NCBI RefSeq assembly: GCF_021405525.1
Contig: NZ_JAGQAG010000001.1
Span: 2,232,001 to 2,296,000, forward strand
Length of the DNA stretch: 64,000 nt
Reading direction: 5' to 3'
Origin: Ruegeria pomeroyi
Lineage (GTDB): Bacteria; Pseudomonadota; Alphaproteobacteria; Rhodobacterales; Rhodobacteraceae
The notes below the pieces were generated by a model. The model had not been told where the DNA came from. It made no database searches and saw only the letters and a list, made by a program, of their open reading frames with translations. Positions 34,453 to 43,428 of this stretch are shown one piece after another. The first letter of the stretch is position 1. Each line of letters opens with the position of its first letter. A program made the position numbers and the translations under genes.

Positions 34453-35973
34453 TTAGCCCACCGAGCCTTCGAGGCTGATCGCCACCAGTTGCTGTGCCTC
34501 CATGGCAAACTCCATCGGCAGCGCCTGCAACACGTCCTTGCAGAACCCGTTCACCACCAGCGCCACCGCCTCTTCCTCGTCCATCCCGCGCGAGCGGCAA
34601 TAGAACAGCTGATCCTCGTCCACCTTGGACGTGGTCGCCTCGTGCTCGCAGCGCGACGAGTTGTTCTTGACCTCGATATAGGGCACCGTATGCGCCCCGC
34701 ATTTGTCGCCGATCAGCAGGCTGTCGCACTGGGTATAGTTGCGGCTGTTCTTTGCCTTGGGATGCATCGAAACGAGGCCGCGATAAGTATTCTGCGCCTT
34801 GCCCGCGCTGATCCCCTTGGAGACGATGCGCGATTTGGTGTTCTTGCCCAGATGGATCATCTTGGTGCCGGTATCGGCCTGCTGCATGTTGTTGGCGATG
34901 GCGATGGAATAGAACTCGCCCTGGCTGTCATCGCCGCGCAGGATGCAGGAGGGGTATTTCCAGGTCACGGCCGAGCCGGTTTCCACCTGGGTCCACATCA
35001 CCTTGGACCGGTCGCCCCGGCAATCGGCGCGTTTGGTGACGAAGTTGTAGATGCCGCCCTTGCCGTTCTCGTCGCCCGGATACCAGTTCTGGACGGTCGA
35101 GTATTTCACCTCGGCGTCTTCCTCGACGATGATCTCGACCACGGCGGCATGCAGCTGCGCGGTGTCGCGCTGGGGGGCGGTGCAGCCTTCCAGATAGGAC
35201 ACATAGCTGCCCTTGTCGGCGATGATCAGGGTGCGTTCGAACTGGCCGGTGTTTTCCGCGTTGATGCGGAAATAGGTCGACAGCTCCATCGGGCAGCGCA
35301 CACCGGGCGGCACATAGACAAAGGAGCCGTCCGAAAACACGGCAGAGTTCAGCGTGGCATAGAAATTGTCGCTGACCGGCACCACGGTGCCCAGGTATTT
35401 CTTCACCAGTTCGGGATGTTCGCGGATCGCCTCGGAAATCGAGCAGAAGATCACGCCCGCCTTTTTCAGTTCGGCCTGGAACGTGGTGCCCACGGACACG
35501 GAATCAAACACCGCGTCCACGGCGACCTTGCGACCCTCGGCGGGGGCGTTCTCGGCGCCTTCGACACCGGCCAGGATCATCTGTTCCTTGAGCGGAATGC
35601 CCAGCTTTTCATAGGTGGCGAGCAGCTTGGGGTCGACCTCGTCCAGCGATTTGGGCTTTTCGGTCATGCTCTTGGGGCGAGCATAGTAGTACTGATCCTG
35701 AAAGTCGATTTCGGGATAGTTGACCATCGCCCATTTCGGTTCGCTCATGCCGGTCCAGCGTTCGAACGCGGCCAGCCGCCATTCGGTCATCCATTCGGGC
35801 TCTTCGTTCTTGCCCGAGATCAGCCGCACGATATCGGGGTTCACGCCCTTGGGGGCATATTCCATCTCGATCTCGGTTTCCCAGCCGTATTTATAGGTGC
35901 CCGCCTCGCGGACGGCATCCACCGTCTCCTGATCGACGCCTTCTTTTACCTGGGTCTGGTCCAATGCGGCCAT
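34453..35973 (-). CDS. sufB: Fe-S cluster assembly protein SufB
   Basis: A 506-residue scaffold protein. The ATG at 35973 follows AAGGAGGG and begins [14 protein letters not shown]; upstream open frame has no homologous features. Diagnostic segments are [55 protein letters not shown] and the C-terminal [25 protein letters not shown]. The Cys in [11 protein letters not shown] matches the SufB cysteine that receives sulfur and builds the cluster. It follows the cysteine desulfurase gene by 40 bases. Confidence 0.96.
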   Translation of the reverse strand: MAALDQTQVKEGVDQETVDAVREAGTYKYGWETEIEMEYAPKGVNPDIVRLISGKNEEPEWMTEWRLAAFERWTGMSEPKWAMVNYPEIDFQDQYYYARPKSMTEKPKSLDEVDPKLLATYEKLGIPLKEQMILAGVEGAENAPAEGRKVAVDAVFDSVSVGTTFQAELKKAGVIFCSISEAIREHPELVKKYLGTVVPVSDNFYATLNSAVFSDGSFVYVPPGVRCPMELSTYFRINAENTGQFERTLIIADKGSYVSYLEGCTAPQRDTAQLHAAVVEIIVEEDAEVKYSTVQNWYPGDENGKGGIYNFVTKRADCRGDRSKVMWTQVETGSAVTWKYPSCILRGDDSQGEFYSIAIANNMQQADTGTKMIHLGKNTKSRIVSKGISAGKAQNTYRGLVSMHPKAKNSRNYTQCDSLLIGDKCGAHTVPYIEVKNNSSRCEHEATTSKVDEDQLFYCRSRGMDEEEAVALVVNGFCKDVLQALPMEFAMEAQQLVAISLEGSVG

Positions 35974-36013
35974 GAGAGCCCTCCTTCGCGCTGAGCGCGC
36001 TGTTTGTTCTGTG

Positions 36014-37054
36014 TCACGCGGCGCGCGCGCGGTGTTTCTTTTCTTTGTCCAGCCACGCTTCGGCAAAGCGCAGCACATCCGTTTCGGTCGTCTCGGGCCC
36101 CAGTGACACGCGGATCGCGCTTGTCGCCGTTGCCTCGTCAAACCCCATCGCCTGAAGCACCGCACTGGCGCGGACCTTGCCGCTGGAACAGGCGCTGCCG
36201 GCGCTGATGGCAAATCCGGCCAGGTCCATCTGCATCACCTGCGTCTCGCCCTTCCAGCCCGGCGTGGCCAGGCACAGGGTGTTGGGCAGGCGGGGCCGAC
36301 CTTTCCCGACAAAAATAGTAGATTTAGCTCCGGCCTCAAGAGCATTTTCTAGAATATTTCTAAGTTTCTCGACGCGGCTCCAGACCCCGTCCGCAAGATC
36401 GCGCGCGGCGGCCTCGGCAGCGGCGCCGAAACCGGCGATGCCGATCACGTTTTCAGTGCCCGAGCGACGCCCCATTTCCTGCCCGCCACCCTTGATCTGC
36501 GCCGCCAGATCGGTGCCGCGTCGCATCACCAGCGCGCCGATCCCCTTGGGGCCGCCCAGCTTGTGCGCCGAGATCAGCGCCATCTCGGCCCCCAGCCAGT
36601 TGAAGGCGACCGGCAGCTTGCCAAACCCCTGCGTCGCATCGGTCACCGCCAGCCCCTGCGGCAGGTCCTGAAGGAGACCGGTCTCGGAATTGGCCAGTTG
36701 CAATGTCGATCGGGCGGGATCCGAAACCGCGACCAGCCCATCGGCGGACACCTGCAAATCCTCGTTGATCCATGCCCTTACCGCATCATGCTCAAGCGCG
36801 CATCCATGCAACCCACGATCCTTGAGCGCCAGCGCCGCGGCCTCTGTCGCGCTGGAGGTAAAGACGATGTCTGCCCCCTCGGCGCCAAAGGCGGCGGCGA
36901 CCTGCGCGCGCGCCTTTTCCACCACCGCCTTGGCCGCGCGGCCTTCGGCATGGACCGAGGACGGGTTGCCGCAGACATCCATCACCGCGATCATCGCCGC
37001 CCGCGCCTCGGCGCGCAGCGGTGTGGTGGCATTGTGATCGAGGTAAACGCGCAT
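36014..37054 (-). CDS. IscS/NifS-type cysteine desulfurase
   Basis: A 346-residue PLP enzyme, shorter than IscS (about 404). The N-terminal [17 protein letters not shown] Lys in [13 protein letters not shown] and the active Cys in [13 protein letters not shown] define a group I desulfurase. The operon therefore encodes two desulfurases, this and sufS. About 20 codons at 36311-36370 are strikingly AT-rich (CTT AGA AAT ATT CTA and similar), against strong C/G third positions elsewhere, and include an iron-box-like palindrome. Confidence 0.93.
   Translation of the reverse strand: MRVYLDHNATTPLRAEARAAMIAVMDVCGNPSSVHAEGRAAKAVVEKARAQVAAAFGAEGADIVFTSSATEAAALALKDRGLHGCALEHDAVRAWINEDLQVSADGLVAVSDPARSTLQLANSETGLLQDLPQGLAVTDATQGFGKLPVAFNWLGAEMALISAHKLGGPKGIGALVMRRGTDLAAQIKGGGQEMGRRSGTENVIGIAGFGAAAEAAARDLADGVWSRVEKLRNILENALEAGAKSTIFVGKGRPRLPNTLCLATPGWKGETQVMQMDLAGFAISAGSACSSGKVRASAVLQAMGFDEATATSAIRVSLGPETTETDVLRFAEAWLDKEKKHRARAA
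36348..36364. promoter_or_regulatory. Iron-control-element-like palindrome inside the desulfurase gene
   Basis: TCTAGAA-TAT-TTCTAAG, one core mismatch from the TTAGAA-N3-TTCTAA form. It lies about 375 bases upstream of sufB in an AT-rich patch. On the minus strand TTGAGG-N16-TATTTT nearby could be a weak internal promoter. Confidence 0.35.
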
Positions 37055-37132
37055 CAGAGAGTCATCATTTCTTGGCGGTTGGGTCCAGATAGACGGACCC
37101 GGCAAAAATGGCAATCAGGGGTCCAGACAGGG

Positions 37133-37591
37133 CTAGTCGTCAACGACCGAAAACAGATTGGGCACCGCCGGGCACGGCGCCAGATCGTTCTTGACCACAT
37201 CCGACAGCCGGGTCTGGTGCAGGAACACATAGACATGCGCGCTCAACCCCTCCCACAGCCGGTTGGTCAGCGATTGCGCGCGACTGCCAGACGACGCACC
37301 CGAGGCGCCCGCCCCCTTGTGCATCGCGTTCACCGTCTCGTCCACGGCGGCCAGAATATCGACCACCCGGATATCCGAGGCCGGCCGAGCCAGACGATAG
37401 CCCCCACCCGGACCGCGCACCGAGGCGACCAGATCCGCCCGCCGCAGCTTGACGAACAGCTGTTCCAGATAAGGCAGCGAGATATCCTGACGCTCGGAAA
37501 TGTCACCCAGCGTGACCAGCTTGTCCGCCGGTTGCAGGGCAATATCGGTCAGCGCGACCATCGCATAGCGCCCCTTTGTCGATAGCTTCAC
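37133..37591 (-). CDS. iscR: Rrf2-family iron-sulfur regulator IscR
   Basis: A 152-residue winged-helix regulator. The N-terminal MKLSTKGRYAMVALTDIAL, the recognition helix region DISLPYLEQLFVKLRRADLV and the wing SVRGPGGGYRLAR are typical of IscR. Escherichia coli IscR uses three cysteines and a His to bind [2Fe-2S]. This protein has only one Cys, near residue 140 (LAPCPAVPNLF). This is the single-cysteine type reported for Rhodobacter sphaeroides. As first gene of the suf operon it probably represses it when iron is adequate. Confidence 0.93.
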   Translation of the reverse strand: MKLSTKGRYAMVALTDIALQPADKLVTLGDISERQDISLPYLEQLFVKLRRADLVASVRGPGGGYRLARPASDIRVVDILAAVDETVNAMHKGAGASGASSGSRAQSLTNRLWEGLSAHVYVFLHQTRLSDVVKNDLAPCPAVPNLFSVVDD

Positions 37592-37672
37592 GCTCCTACC
37601 CTCCTCAACCGCGCCCAGATGCGCGAAATCATTGACCTTATCGCCCTCAGTGCGTATCTCCCACTGACAGCG

Positions 37673-37731
37673 TTGCCGGCAAGCGGCACGTTACTTAGAA
37701 CCATTCTAAGATGCCCGAGGGAATTCGTCAA
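37673..37731. promoter_or_regulatory. Divergent promoters overlapping an Irr-type iron control element
   Basis: The palindrome CTTAGAA-CCA-TTCTAAG (37694-37710) matches the Irr-binding ICE form TTAGAA-N3-TTCTAA. On the minus strand TTGACG (37726-37731) and TAGAAT (37703-37708), 17 bases apart, make a promoter for iscR. On the plus strand TTGCCG (37673-37678) and TAGAAC (37696-37701), also 17 apart, face the hydrolase operon. Both -10 elements lie within the palindrome, so one bound protein could block both. Confidence 0.65.
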
Positions 37732-37775
37732 GTTTAGCCCGGCATCTCAGACCGCGAGACAGGACGAAAGCACAT

Positions 37776-38429
37776 ATGCCCGAGGTGATTTTTCCCGGAC
37801 CCGAAGGCCGCCTGGAAGGCCGCTACCACCCGCAAAAGGAAAAAGACGCACCCATTGCCATCGTGCTGCACCCGCATCCGCAATTCGGCGGCACCATGAA
37901 CAACAAGGTCGTCTATAACCTGCATTATGCCTTTTACAATCTGGGTTTCACCGTGCTGCGGTTCAATTTCCGCGGAGTCGGGCGCAGCCAGGGCGAATAT
38001 GATCAGGGCATCGGCGAGTTGAGCGATGCGGCATCGGCACTCGACTATCTCCAGTCGATGAACAACAACTCGAAACATTGCTGGGTCGCGGGCTTTTCCT
38101 TCGGCGCGTGGATCGGCATGCAGCTGTTGATGCGCCGCCCCGAGATCACCGGGTTCATCAGCGTGGCCCCGCCGGCCAACATGTATGATTTCTCGTTCCT
38201 GGCGCCCTGCCCGTCCTCGGGCCTGATCATCAATGGCACATCGGACCGGGTTGCGCCGCCAGCAGATACCCGCTCGCTGGTCAACAAACTGCACGAGCAG
38301 AAAGGCATCACCATCACCCATACCGAGGTCGAGGGCGCCGATCATTTCTTCCAGAACCAGCACATGGACACGATGATCACCAGCGTGACCGATTATGTGA
38401 AGCGTCGCCTGACCGAGACCTCGCGCTGA
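37776..38429 (+). CDS. Alpha/beta hydrolase
   Basis: A 217-residue serine hydrolase-like protein. IVLHPHPQFGGTMNNKVV is the typical start of this small hydrolase family. The nucleophile Ser is in VAGFSFGAWIG, the acid in INGTSDRVAP and the His in EGADHFF. Such proteins are predicted esterases or peptidases of unknown substrate. It begins a tight three-gene operon (its stop overlaps the next start as TGATG) and is divergent from iscR across a shared iron-box promoter region. Confidence 0.88.
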   Translation: MPEVIFPGPEGRLEGRYHPQKEKDAPIAIVLHPHPQFGGTMNNKVVYNLHYAFYNLGFTVLRFNFRGVGRSQGEYDQGIGELSDAASALDYLQSMNNNSKHCWVAGFSFGAWIGMQLLMRRPEITGFISVAPPANMYDFSFLAPCPSSGLIINGTSDRVAPPADTRSLVNKLHEQKGITITHTEVEGADHFFQNQHMDTMITSVTDYVKRRLTETSR

Positions 38430-38668
38430 TGGCAGGCACGATCGAGACGCTGGCCGCCAAACTGGCCGAGGACACGCTCAAGGCGATGGACGCGACCGGC
38501 GACGAACGGCTTTATGTCGAGATTGGCAAACAGCTGGCCGCCTCTTCGCAATCGCTGGAAGAGGCGTTTCTGACCGAGGTCCGCGTGCGGCTGGCCGAAC
38601 GTGGCGCGCGCCGGGTTCTGATGCGACGCGTGGCCGAGTTGAAGGCCAAGAAGCAGGACAACGAATGA
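38429..38668 (+). CDS. Small helical protein of unknown function
   Basis: A 79-residue protein, highly charged and helical, without signal or membrane segment. Start and stop overlap both neighbours (TGATG and ATGA), which supports a real, translationally coupled gene. I do not recognise a family. Its length and Leu/Arg-rich heptad-like spacing (LTEVRVRLAERGARRVLMRRVAEL) suggest a coiled-coil partner. Confidence 0.75.
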   Translation: MAGTIETLAAKLAEDTLKAMDATGDERLYVEIGKQLAASSQSLEEAFLTEVRVRLAERGARRVLMRRVAELKAKKQDNE

Positions 38669-39825
38669 GCGCGCGGCTTGACGCCCAGTTTACCTTTCTG
38701 AAGCAGGCTGACAGGCTGAAAACGGTCGTGCGGGCCAATGTGCTGCTTGATTTGTCGCGCCCCGAAAATTCCGCCGAACACAGCTGGCATCTGGCGCTTT
38801 GGGCGCTGGTGCTGGCGCCTTTTGCGGCACCGGATGTGGATGTCGACCGCGCCATCCGCATGTTGCTGCTGCACGATCTGGTCGAGATCGAGACCGGCGA
38901 CCACCCGATCCACGAGGCGACCGACTGGCTGGCGGTGGAACGGGCCGAGCGGGCAGCGGCGCGCAAGCTGTTTGGCCTGCTGCCCCCCGATCAGGCGGCG
39001 GATTTCCATGCGCTCTGGACCGAGTTCGAGGCCGATGAAAGCCCCGACGCCCGCTATGCCAAGATGCTGGACCGCTGCCAGCCGATGTTCCAGGTGCTCT
39101 GCGCCGACACGCCGCGCCCCGACCATGTCGAGGTGGTGCGTGAAAATCTGAGCAGCGGGCGTGCCGCCTATCTGGCCGAGGTTTTCCCCGAGGCGCATGC
39201 GCACGCGCAGGCGCTGCTTGACGGGCGCGCGCCCGCTGCGGGTGGTTTTGCCGACCGGCTGGCGTTTCTGGCCGAGGCGGACCAGCTCAAGACCGTGCTG
39301 CGCGCCTCGCGCCTGATCGATGACAGCCGGTTTGAAAACTCGGCCGAACACAGCTGGCACATCATGCTTTATGCTTGGGTGCTGGGGGAATACGCGGCCC
39401 ATCCGATCGACACGGACCGGGTTCTGCGGATGCTGCTGCTCCACGATCTGGTCGAAATCGACGCCGGCGACAACCCGATCCACGGCGATGTGGACCATGC
39501 CGCGCAAGAGGCGCTGGAAGCCGCCGCCGCCGAACGCCTGTTCGGCCTTCTGCCCGTGGAGCAAGGCGCCGCTCTGTGCGCGATCTGGCAGGAATTCGAG
39601 GCTGCCCAAAGCGCCGATGCGCTGTTCGGCAAGGCGGTGGACCGGGTGCAGACCCCGATCGCCAACCTGGAAAACGGCGGTGGATCGTGGATCACCTATG
39701 ATGTCAGCCTGCCGCAACTGGTGGCGCGGGTCGGCACCCCGGTCAGCCGGGGCGCCCCGGGCCTGTGGGATTGGCTGCATCCCCAGCTGAGCGATTGCTT
39801 CACCCGTCTGGGCCTGCGGCTCTAA
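38665..39825 (+). CDS. Tandem HD-domain phosphohydrolase (YfbR-like, two fused copies)
   Basis: A 386-residue protein made of two similar halves. Each has a full HD_3-type metal site: ENSAEHSWH, LLLHDLVEIxxGD and a late DR pair (MLDRCQ and AVDRVQ). Repeat 1 spans about residues 1-190 and repeat 2 about 195-386. Single-domain relatives such as YfbR act on deoxynucleoside monophosphates as dimers, so this may be a covalent dimer. All metal residues look intact in both halves. It is the third gene of the hydrolase operon, overlapping the previous gene by four bases. Confidence 0.88.
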   Translation: MSARLDAQFTFLKQADRLKTVVRANVLLDLSRPENSAEHSWHLALWALVLAPFAAPDVDVDRAIRMLLLHDLVEIETGDHPIHEATDWLAVERAERAAARKLFGLLPPDQAADFHALWTEFEADESPDARYAKMLDRCQPMFQVLCADTPRPDHVEVVRENLSSGRAAYLAEVFPEAHAHAQALLDGRAPAAGGFADRLAFLAEADQLKTVLRASRLIDDSRFENSAEHSWHIMLYAWVLGEYAAHPIDTDRVLRMLLLHDLVEIDAGDNPIHGDVDHAAQEALEAAAAERLFGLLPVEQGAALCAIWQEFEAAQSADALFGKAVDRVQTPIANLENGGGSWITYDVSLPQLVARVGTPVSRGAPGLWDWLHPQLSDCFTRLGLRL

Positions 39826-39830
39826 GCGGA

Positions 39831-39968
39831 TCAGACACCGCGAGCGGGCTGTGGATGGTCCAATTCGGCGGCGGGAACAGGTGCTTCTGACCGCGGAGCA
39901 AGGCCGAAGCCAACCCCAGCAACGAGTAATGCAACAACAACAATCGCTTTGGCAAATGGCGTAATCAT
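39831..39968 (-). CDS. Possible small membrane-anchored protein, 45 residues
   Basis: An ATG frame of 45 codons encodes MITPFAKAIVVVALLVAGVG as its first 20 residues, one membrane or signal segment. A short polar tail (PRSEAPVPAAELDHPQPARG) follows. AGG lies about 10 bases upstream. The 227-base gap around it would otherwise be empty. The hydrophobic-then-Pro/Ala layout resembles many small inner-membrane proteins. No homology can be claimed. Confidence 0.45.
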   Translation of the reverse strand: MITPFAKAIVVVALLVAGVGFGLAPRSEAPVPAAELDHPQPARGV

Positions 39969-40052
39969 AGTGAACCTAACTATAAATGCGGAATTAGAAT
40001 AAGGTCAGGCTAACCCGCCCTACCCCGACGCGCCAGTAAGGTATTCAACACC

Positions 40053-40847
40053 TTACGCTGCGCACCCGAAATCCTCGGGTGCAAAGTCACGCTCCTGCGC
40101 GCCCTCGGCCCCGATAGTCAGCATCCGGCCCGGACGCAGCTCGCTCCAGTCCCCTTCATCGGTTTCCAGCGGCTCGGACACCACCGCCCACCCCTGGCGC
40201 GCGTGGCTGTAGCGGTAGTAGACCGAAGGCGCGATATGGTCCGATGAATAACGTGCGGCGTAAAGGGTCTGCCCGTCGCTGAAGGCCGCAGATAGACGCA
40301 TGTGCGGCGTTGAGCCATGGGCACGGCTCAGCGCTTCGAGCCGTGCCACTGCCCGCGCCAACGCGCCATGGGGGTCACTTTCCAACCCTTCGCTCAGGGC
40401 TAACAGGAACAGTACCTCGGAATCGGTGCTGCCCTTGCGATAGGTATAGAACTCGTCGGCAATCGCCATGTCTGCCTGCTTGCGGAACGCCTCGAACCCA
40501 CCGACCTGGCCGTTATGCATGAAACACCAGCGCCGCGCCGCGAAAGGATGGCAGTTGTTGCGGCTGATACACGACCCGGTCGAGGCGCGCACATGGCTGA
40601 GAAAGAGCCCCGAGCGCACGTGATGGGCCACCGCCCGCAGGTTCGGGTCGGACCAGGCCGGATAGACATCGCGATACAGTCCCGGTTCGGGCCGGGCGTC
40701 ATACCAGGCCACGCCGAACCCGTCGCCATTGGTGGCGGTCTTGCATTCCTCGGCATGGGCGCTTTGCGCGATCAGCGAATGCCCCGGACGGGAAATGACA
40801 TCTTCGAGAAAGATCGGGGTTCCATGATAGGCGGCCCAACGGCACAT
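40053..40847 (-). CDS. Class II glutamine amidotransferase (YafJ-like)
   Basis: A 264-residue N-terminal-nucleophile enzyme. Cys2 (MCRWAAYHG) becomes the catalytic N-terminus after Met removal. GDGFGVAWYD, LFLSHVRASTGS, FMHNGQVGGFEAF and STDSEVLFLLAL are the ordered motifs of the YafJ/EgtC-like group. It would release ammonia from glutamine or act as a related amidase. No synthetase domain is attached, and egt genes for ergothioneine are not nearby, so the acceptor is unknown. Confidence 0.88.
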   Translation of the reverse strand: MCRWAAYHGTPIFLEDVISRPGHSLIAQSAHAEECKTATNGDGFGVAWYDARPEPGLYRDVYPAWSDPNLRAVAHHVRSGLFLSHVRASTGSCISRNNCHPFAARRWCFMHNGQVGGFEAFRKQADMAIADEFYTYRKGSTDSEVLFLLALSEGLESDPHGALARAVARLEALSRAHGSTPHMRLSAAFSDGQTLYAARYSSDHIAPSVYYRYSHARQGWAVVSEPLETDEGDWSELRPGRMLTIGAEGAQERDFAPEDFGCAA

Positions 40848-41074
40848 GGTTCGCTCTCCGGCTGGGGCGACTGCTCCCGCGCCCCACGGGTCCGGGGCAG
40901 CGGCCCCGTCTGATCGCTCTCATTATCGTGAACGAGCCTTTCCGTCGAGTGAATCGCCGAACAGGTACCTGTGCGAATTTTAGCCGTTTTCGGCCCCCTG
41001 TCCCGAATCCGGAATTTGCGCTAGTCCGGGTCTGACACCCGGTTTCGACCGATTCACCTGACCGGAGACCGGCC

Positions 41075-41410
41075 ATGCCCCTGCACTATATCTATCTGAT
41101 CCTTGCCGTCGCGGCCGAGACCGTGGGGACCACCGCGCTGCAGGCCAGCCAGCAGTTCACCCGGCTGGTGCCCTCGCTGATCGTGGTGGGCGGCTATGGC
41201 ATCGCCTTTTTCCTGTTGTCGCTCACGCTGCGCGTCATGCCGGTTGGCATCGTCTACGCGATCTGGTCGGGGCTGGGCATCGTGTTCATCGCCGTCATCG
41301 GGCTGGTCGTGTTCGGCCAACGACTGGATCTGCCTGCCATTCTGGGGATTTCGATGATCATGGCCGGCATCCTTGTCATCCATCTGTTCTCGGGCGCCTC
41401 GCCGCATTGA
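41075..41410 (+). CDS. Small multidrug resistance (SMR) family transporter
   Basis: A 111-residue protein with four transmembrane helices. The essential membrane Glu is residue 15 in ILAVAAETVGTTAL, and IVYAIWSGLGIV carries the conserved Trp-Gly region of helix 3. This is the EmrE/QacE pattern for proton-driven export of cationic compounds or guanidinium. It stands alone as a single gene, unlike paired SMR systems. The substrate cannot be assigned. Confidence 0.9.
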   Translation: MPLHYIYLILAVAAETVGTTALQASQQFTRLVPSLIVVGGYGIAFFLLSLTLRVMPVGIVYAIWSGLGIVFIAVIGLVVFGQRLDLPAILGISMIMAGILVIHLFSGASPH

Positions 41411-41513
41411 TGCCGCGCCGCGGCGTATATCGGCGTTAAAGATGCATTTCCTCTGGCCTTTGGCCGGATCTCGGGCTATGCGCCGGGCCAACTCCCTTAC
41501 AAAGGCGGACCTC

Positions 41514-43334
41514 ATGGACCTGCGCAACATTGCGATCATCGCTCACGTGGACCACGGCAAGACGACGCTGGTGGATGAACTGCTGAAACAATCCGGTGCC
41601 TTTCGCGAAAACCAGGCCGTGGCCGAACGCGCCATGGACAGCAACGACCTGGAACGCGAGCGCGGGATCACCATCCTGGCCAAGGCGACCTCGGTCGAGT
41701 GGCAGGGCACCCGTATCAATATCGTCGACACCCCCGGCCACGCCGATTTCGGCGGCGAGGTCGAGCGCATCCTCAGCATGGTCGATGGTGTCGTGCTGCT
41801 GGTCGATGCCGCCGAAGGCCCGATGCCGCAGACCAAGTTCGTGACCTCCAAGGCGCTGGCGCTGGGCCTGCGCCCCATCGTCGTGCTGAACAAGGTCGAC
41901 AAGCCCGATGCCGAACCCGACCGGGCGCTGGACGAATGTTTCGACCTGTTCGCCAATCTGGGCGCCAATGACGAACAGCTCGATTTCCCGCATCTTTATG
42001 CCTCGGGGCGTTCGGGCTGGGCCGACACCGATCTGGACGGACCGCGCAAGGATCTGACCGCTCTCTTCGAACTGGTGGTGCGCCATGTGCCCGCCCCGGC
42101 GCAGATCGCCCGCAAGGACGAGCCGTTCCGCATGCTGGCCACCACGCTGGGCAGCGATCCGTTCATCGGTCGCATCCTGACCGGCCGGGTGGAAAGCGGC
42201 ACGCTCAAGGCGGGCGAGAGCCTGAAAGCGCTCAGCCGCGACGGCACCCAGATCGAAAGCTTCCGAGCCTCGAAGATCCTGGCCTTTCGCGGCCTGGGCC
42301 AGCAGCCCATCGACGTCGCCGAAGCGGGCGATATCGTCACCATCGCCGGCATGAGCAAGGCCACCGTGGCCGACAGCCTGGTCAATCCTCAGGTGACCGA
42401 GGCCCTGCCCGCCCAGCCGATCGACCCGCCGACCATCAGCGTGACCTTCGGCATCAATGACAGCCCGCTGGCCGGGCGCGACGGCAAGAAGGTGCAAAGC
42501 CGGGTGATCCGCGACCGCCTGATGAAAGAGGCGGAATCGAACGTGGCCATCCGCGTTACCGACACGCCCGGCGGCGAGGCCTTCGAGGTCGCGGGCCGGG
42601 GCGAATTGCAGATGGGCGTCCTGATCGAGAACATGCGCCGCGAAGGGTTCGAGCTCAGCATCTCGCGCCCGCAGGTCCTGTTCCGCGAGGAAGACGGCCA
42701 GCGCATGGAGCCGGTCGAGGAAGTCACCATAGACGTGGATGACGAATATACCGGCGCGGTGATCGAAAAGGTGACCGGCCCCCGCAAGGGTGAACTGGTC
42801 GAGATGAAACCCGCCGGCGCCGGCAAGACGCGGATCATCGCGCATGTGCCCTCGCGCGGGCTCATTGGCTATCACGGCGAGTTCCTGACCGATACGCGCG
42901 GTACCGGCGTGCTGAACCGGGTGTTCCACGGCTGGACCCCACATAAGGGCGCCATCCCGGGCCGGCGCGCGGGCGTGCTGATCTCGATGGAGAACGGCCA
43001 GTCGGTGGCCTATGCGCTGTGGAACCTCGAAGAGCGTGGCCGCATGTTCATCGGCCCGCAGACCGATGTCTACGAGGGCATGATCATCGGTGAACACAGC
43101 CGCGACAATGACCTGGAAGTGAACCCGCTCAAGGGCAAGAAACTGACCAACGTGCGCGCCTCGGGCACCGATGACGCGGTGCGGCTGACCCCGCATATCC
43201 AGTTCAGCCTGGAAGAGGCGATTGCCTATATCGACGATGACGAACTGGTCGAGGTGACCCCGACCACCATCCGGTTGCGCAAACGCTATCTCGACCCGCA
43301 TGAACGCAAACGCATGGCCAAGGCGGCCAGCTGA
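41514..43334 (+). CDS. typA: Translational GTPase TypA/BipA
   Basis: A 606-residue ribosome-associated GTPase. The start at 41514 gives the conserved [25 protein letters not shown]-terminus (P-loop AHVDHGKT). The switch region [26 protein letters not shown] and [12 protein letters not shown] form the G domain. EF-G-like domains III and V and the TypA-specific C-terminal domain with [19 protein letters not shown] follow. It assists ribosome assembly at low temperature and stress. A strong bidirectional terminator follows the stop. Confidence 0.96.
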   Translation: MDLRNIAIIAHVDHGKTTLVDELLKQSGAFRENQAVAERAMDSNDLERERGITILAKATSVEWQGTRINIVDTPGHADFGGEVERILSMVDGVVLLVDAAEGPMPQTKFVTSKALALGLRPIVVLNKVDKPDAEPDRALDECFDLFANLGANDEQLDFPHLYASGRSGWADTDLDGPRKDLTALFELVVRHVPAPAQIARKDEPFRMLATTLGSDPFIGRILTGRVESGTLKAGESLKALSRDGTQIESFRASKILAFRGLGQQPIDVAEAGDIVTIAGMSKATVADSLVNPQVTEALPAQPIDPPTISVTFGINDSPLAGRDGKKVQSRVIRDRLMKEAESNVAIRVTDTPGGEAFEVAGRGELQMGVLIENMRREGFELSISRPQVLFREEDGQRMEPVEEVTIDVDDEYTGAVIEKVTGPRKGELVEMKPAGAGKTRIIAHVPSRGLIGYHGEFLTDTRGTGVLNRVFHGWTPHKGAIPGRRAGVLISMENGQSVAYALWNLEERGRMFIGPQTDVYEGMIIGEHSRDNDLEVNPLKGKKLTNVRASGTDDAVRLTPHIQFSLEEAIAYIDDDELVEVTPTTIRLRKRYLDPHERKRMAKAAS

Positions 43335-43337
43335 TAG

Positions 43338-43369
43338 AAAAAGGGGCGCCCGGCAGGGCGCCCCTTTTT
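43338..43369. terminator. Bidirectional terminator after typA
   Basis: A 14-bp perfect inverted repeat, AAAAAGGGGCGCCC and GGGCGCCCCTTTTT, with a 4-base loop. It serves typA and the convergent alaS operon. Confidence 0.9.
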
Positions 43370-43379
43370 GATCCGGTCC

Positions 43380-43427
43380 GAGATTATTCGTCGAATAATC
43401 TCTGACTCCAAAAATTCGCAGAATTTT
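43380..43427. repeat. Two adjacent palindromes in the typA/DUF1330 gap
   Basis: GAGATTATTCG-T-CGAATAATCTC (43380-43402) is a perfect 23-base palindrome, and AAAATTC-GCA-GAATTTT (43411-43427) a second. The first has the same architecture and TTCGNCGAA core as the palindrome at 27291-27313, while the outer arms differ and still pair perfectly. Confidence 0.6.
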
Positions 43428-43428
43428 C

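Noticed and set aside
33436-35994. Open frame of 852 codons on the plus strand
   Set aside because: Antisense to sufB and three neighbours; low-complexity His/Gly/Asp-rich text; no ribosome site.
41436-43301. Open frame of 621 codons on the minus strand
   Set aside because: Antisense to typA with no recognisable protein features.
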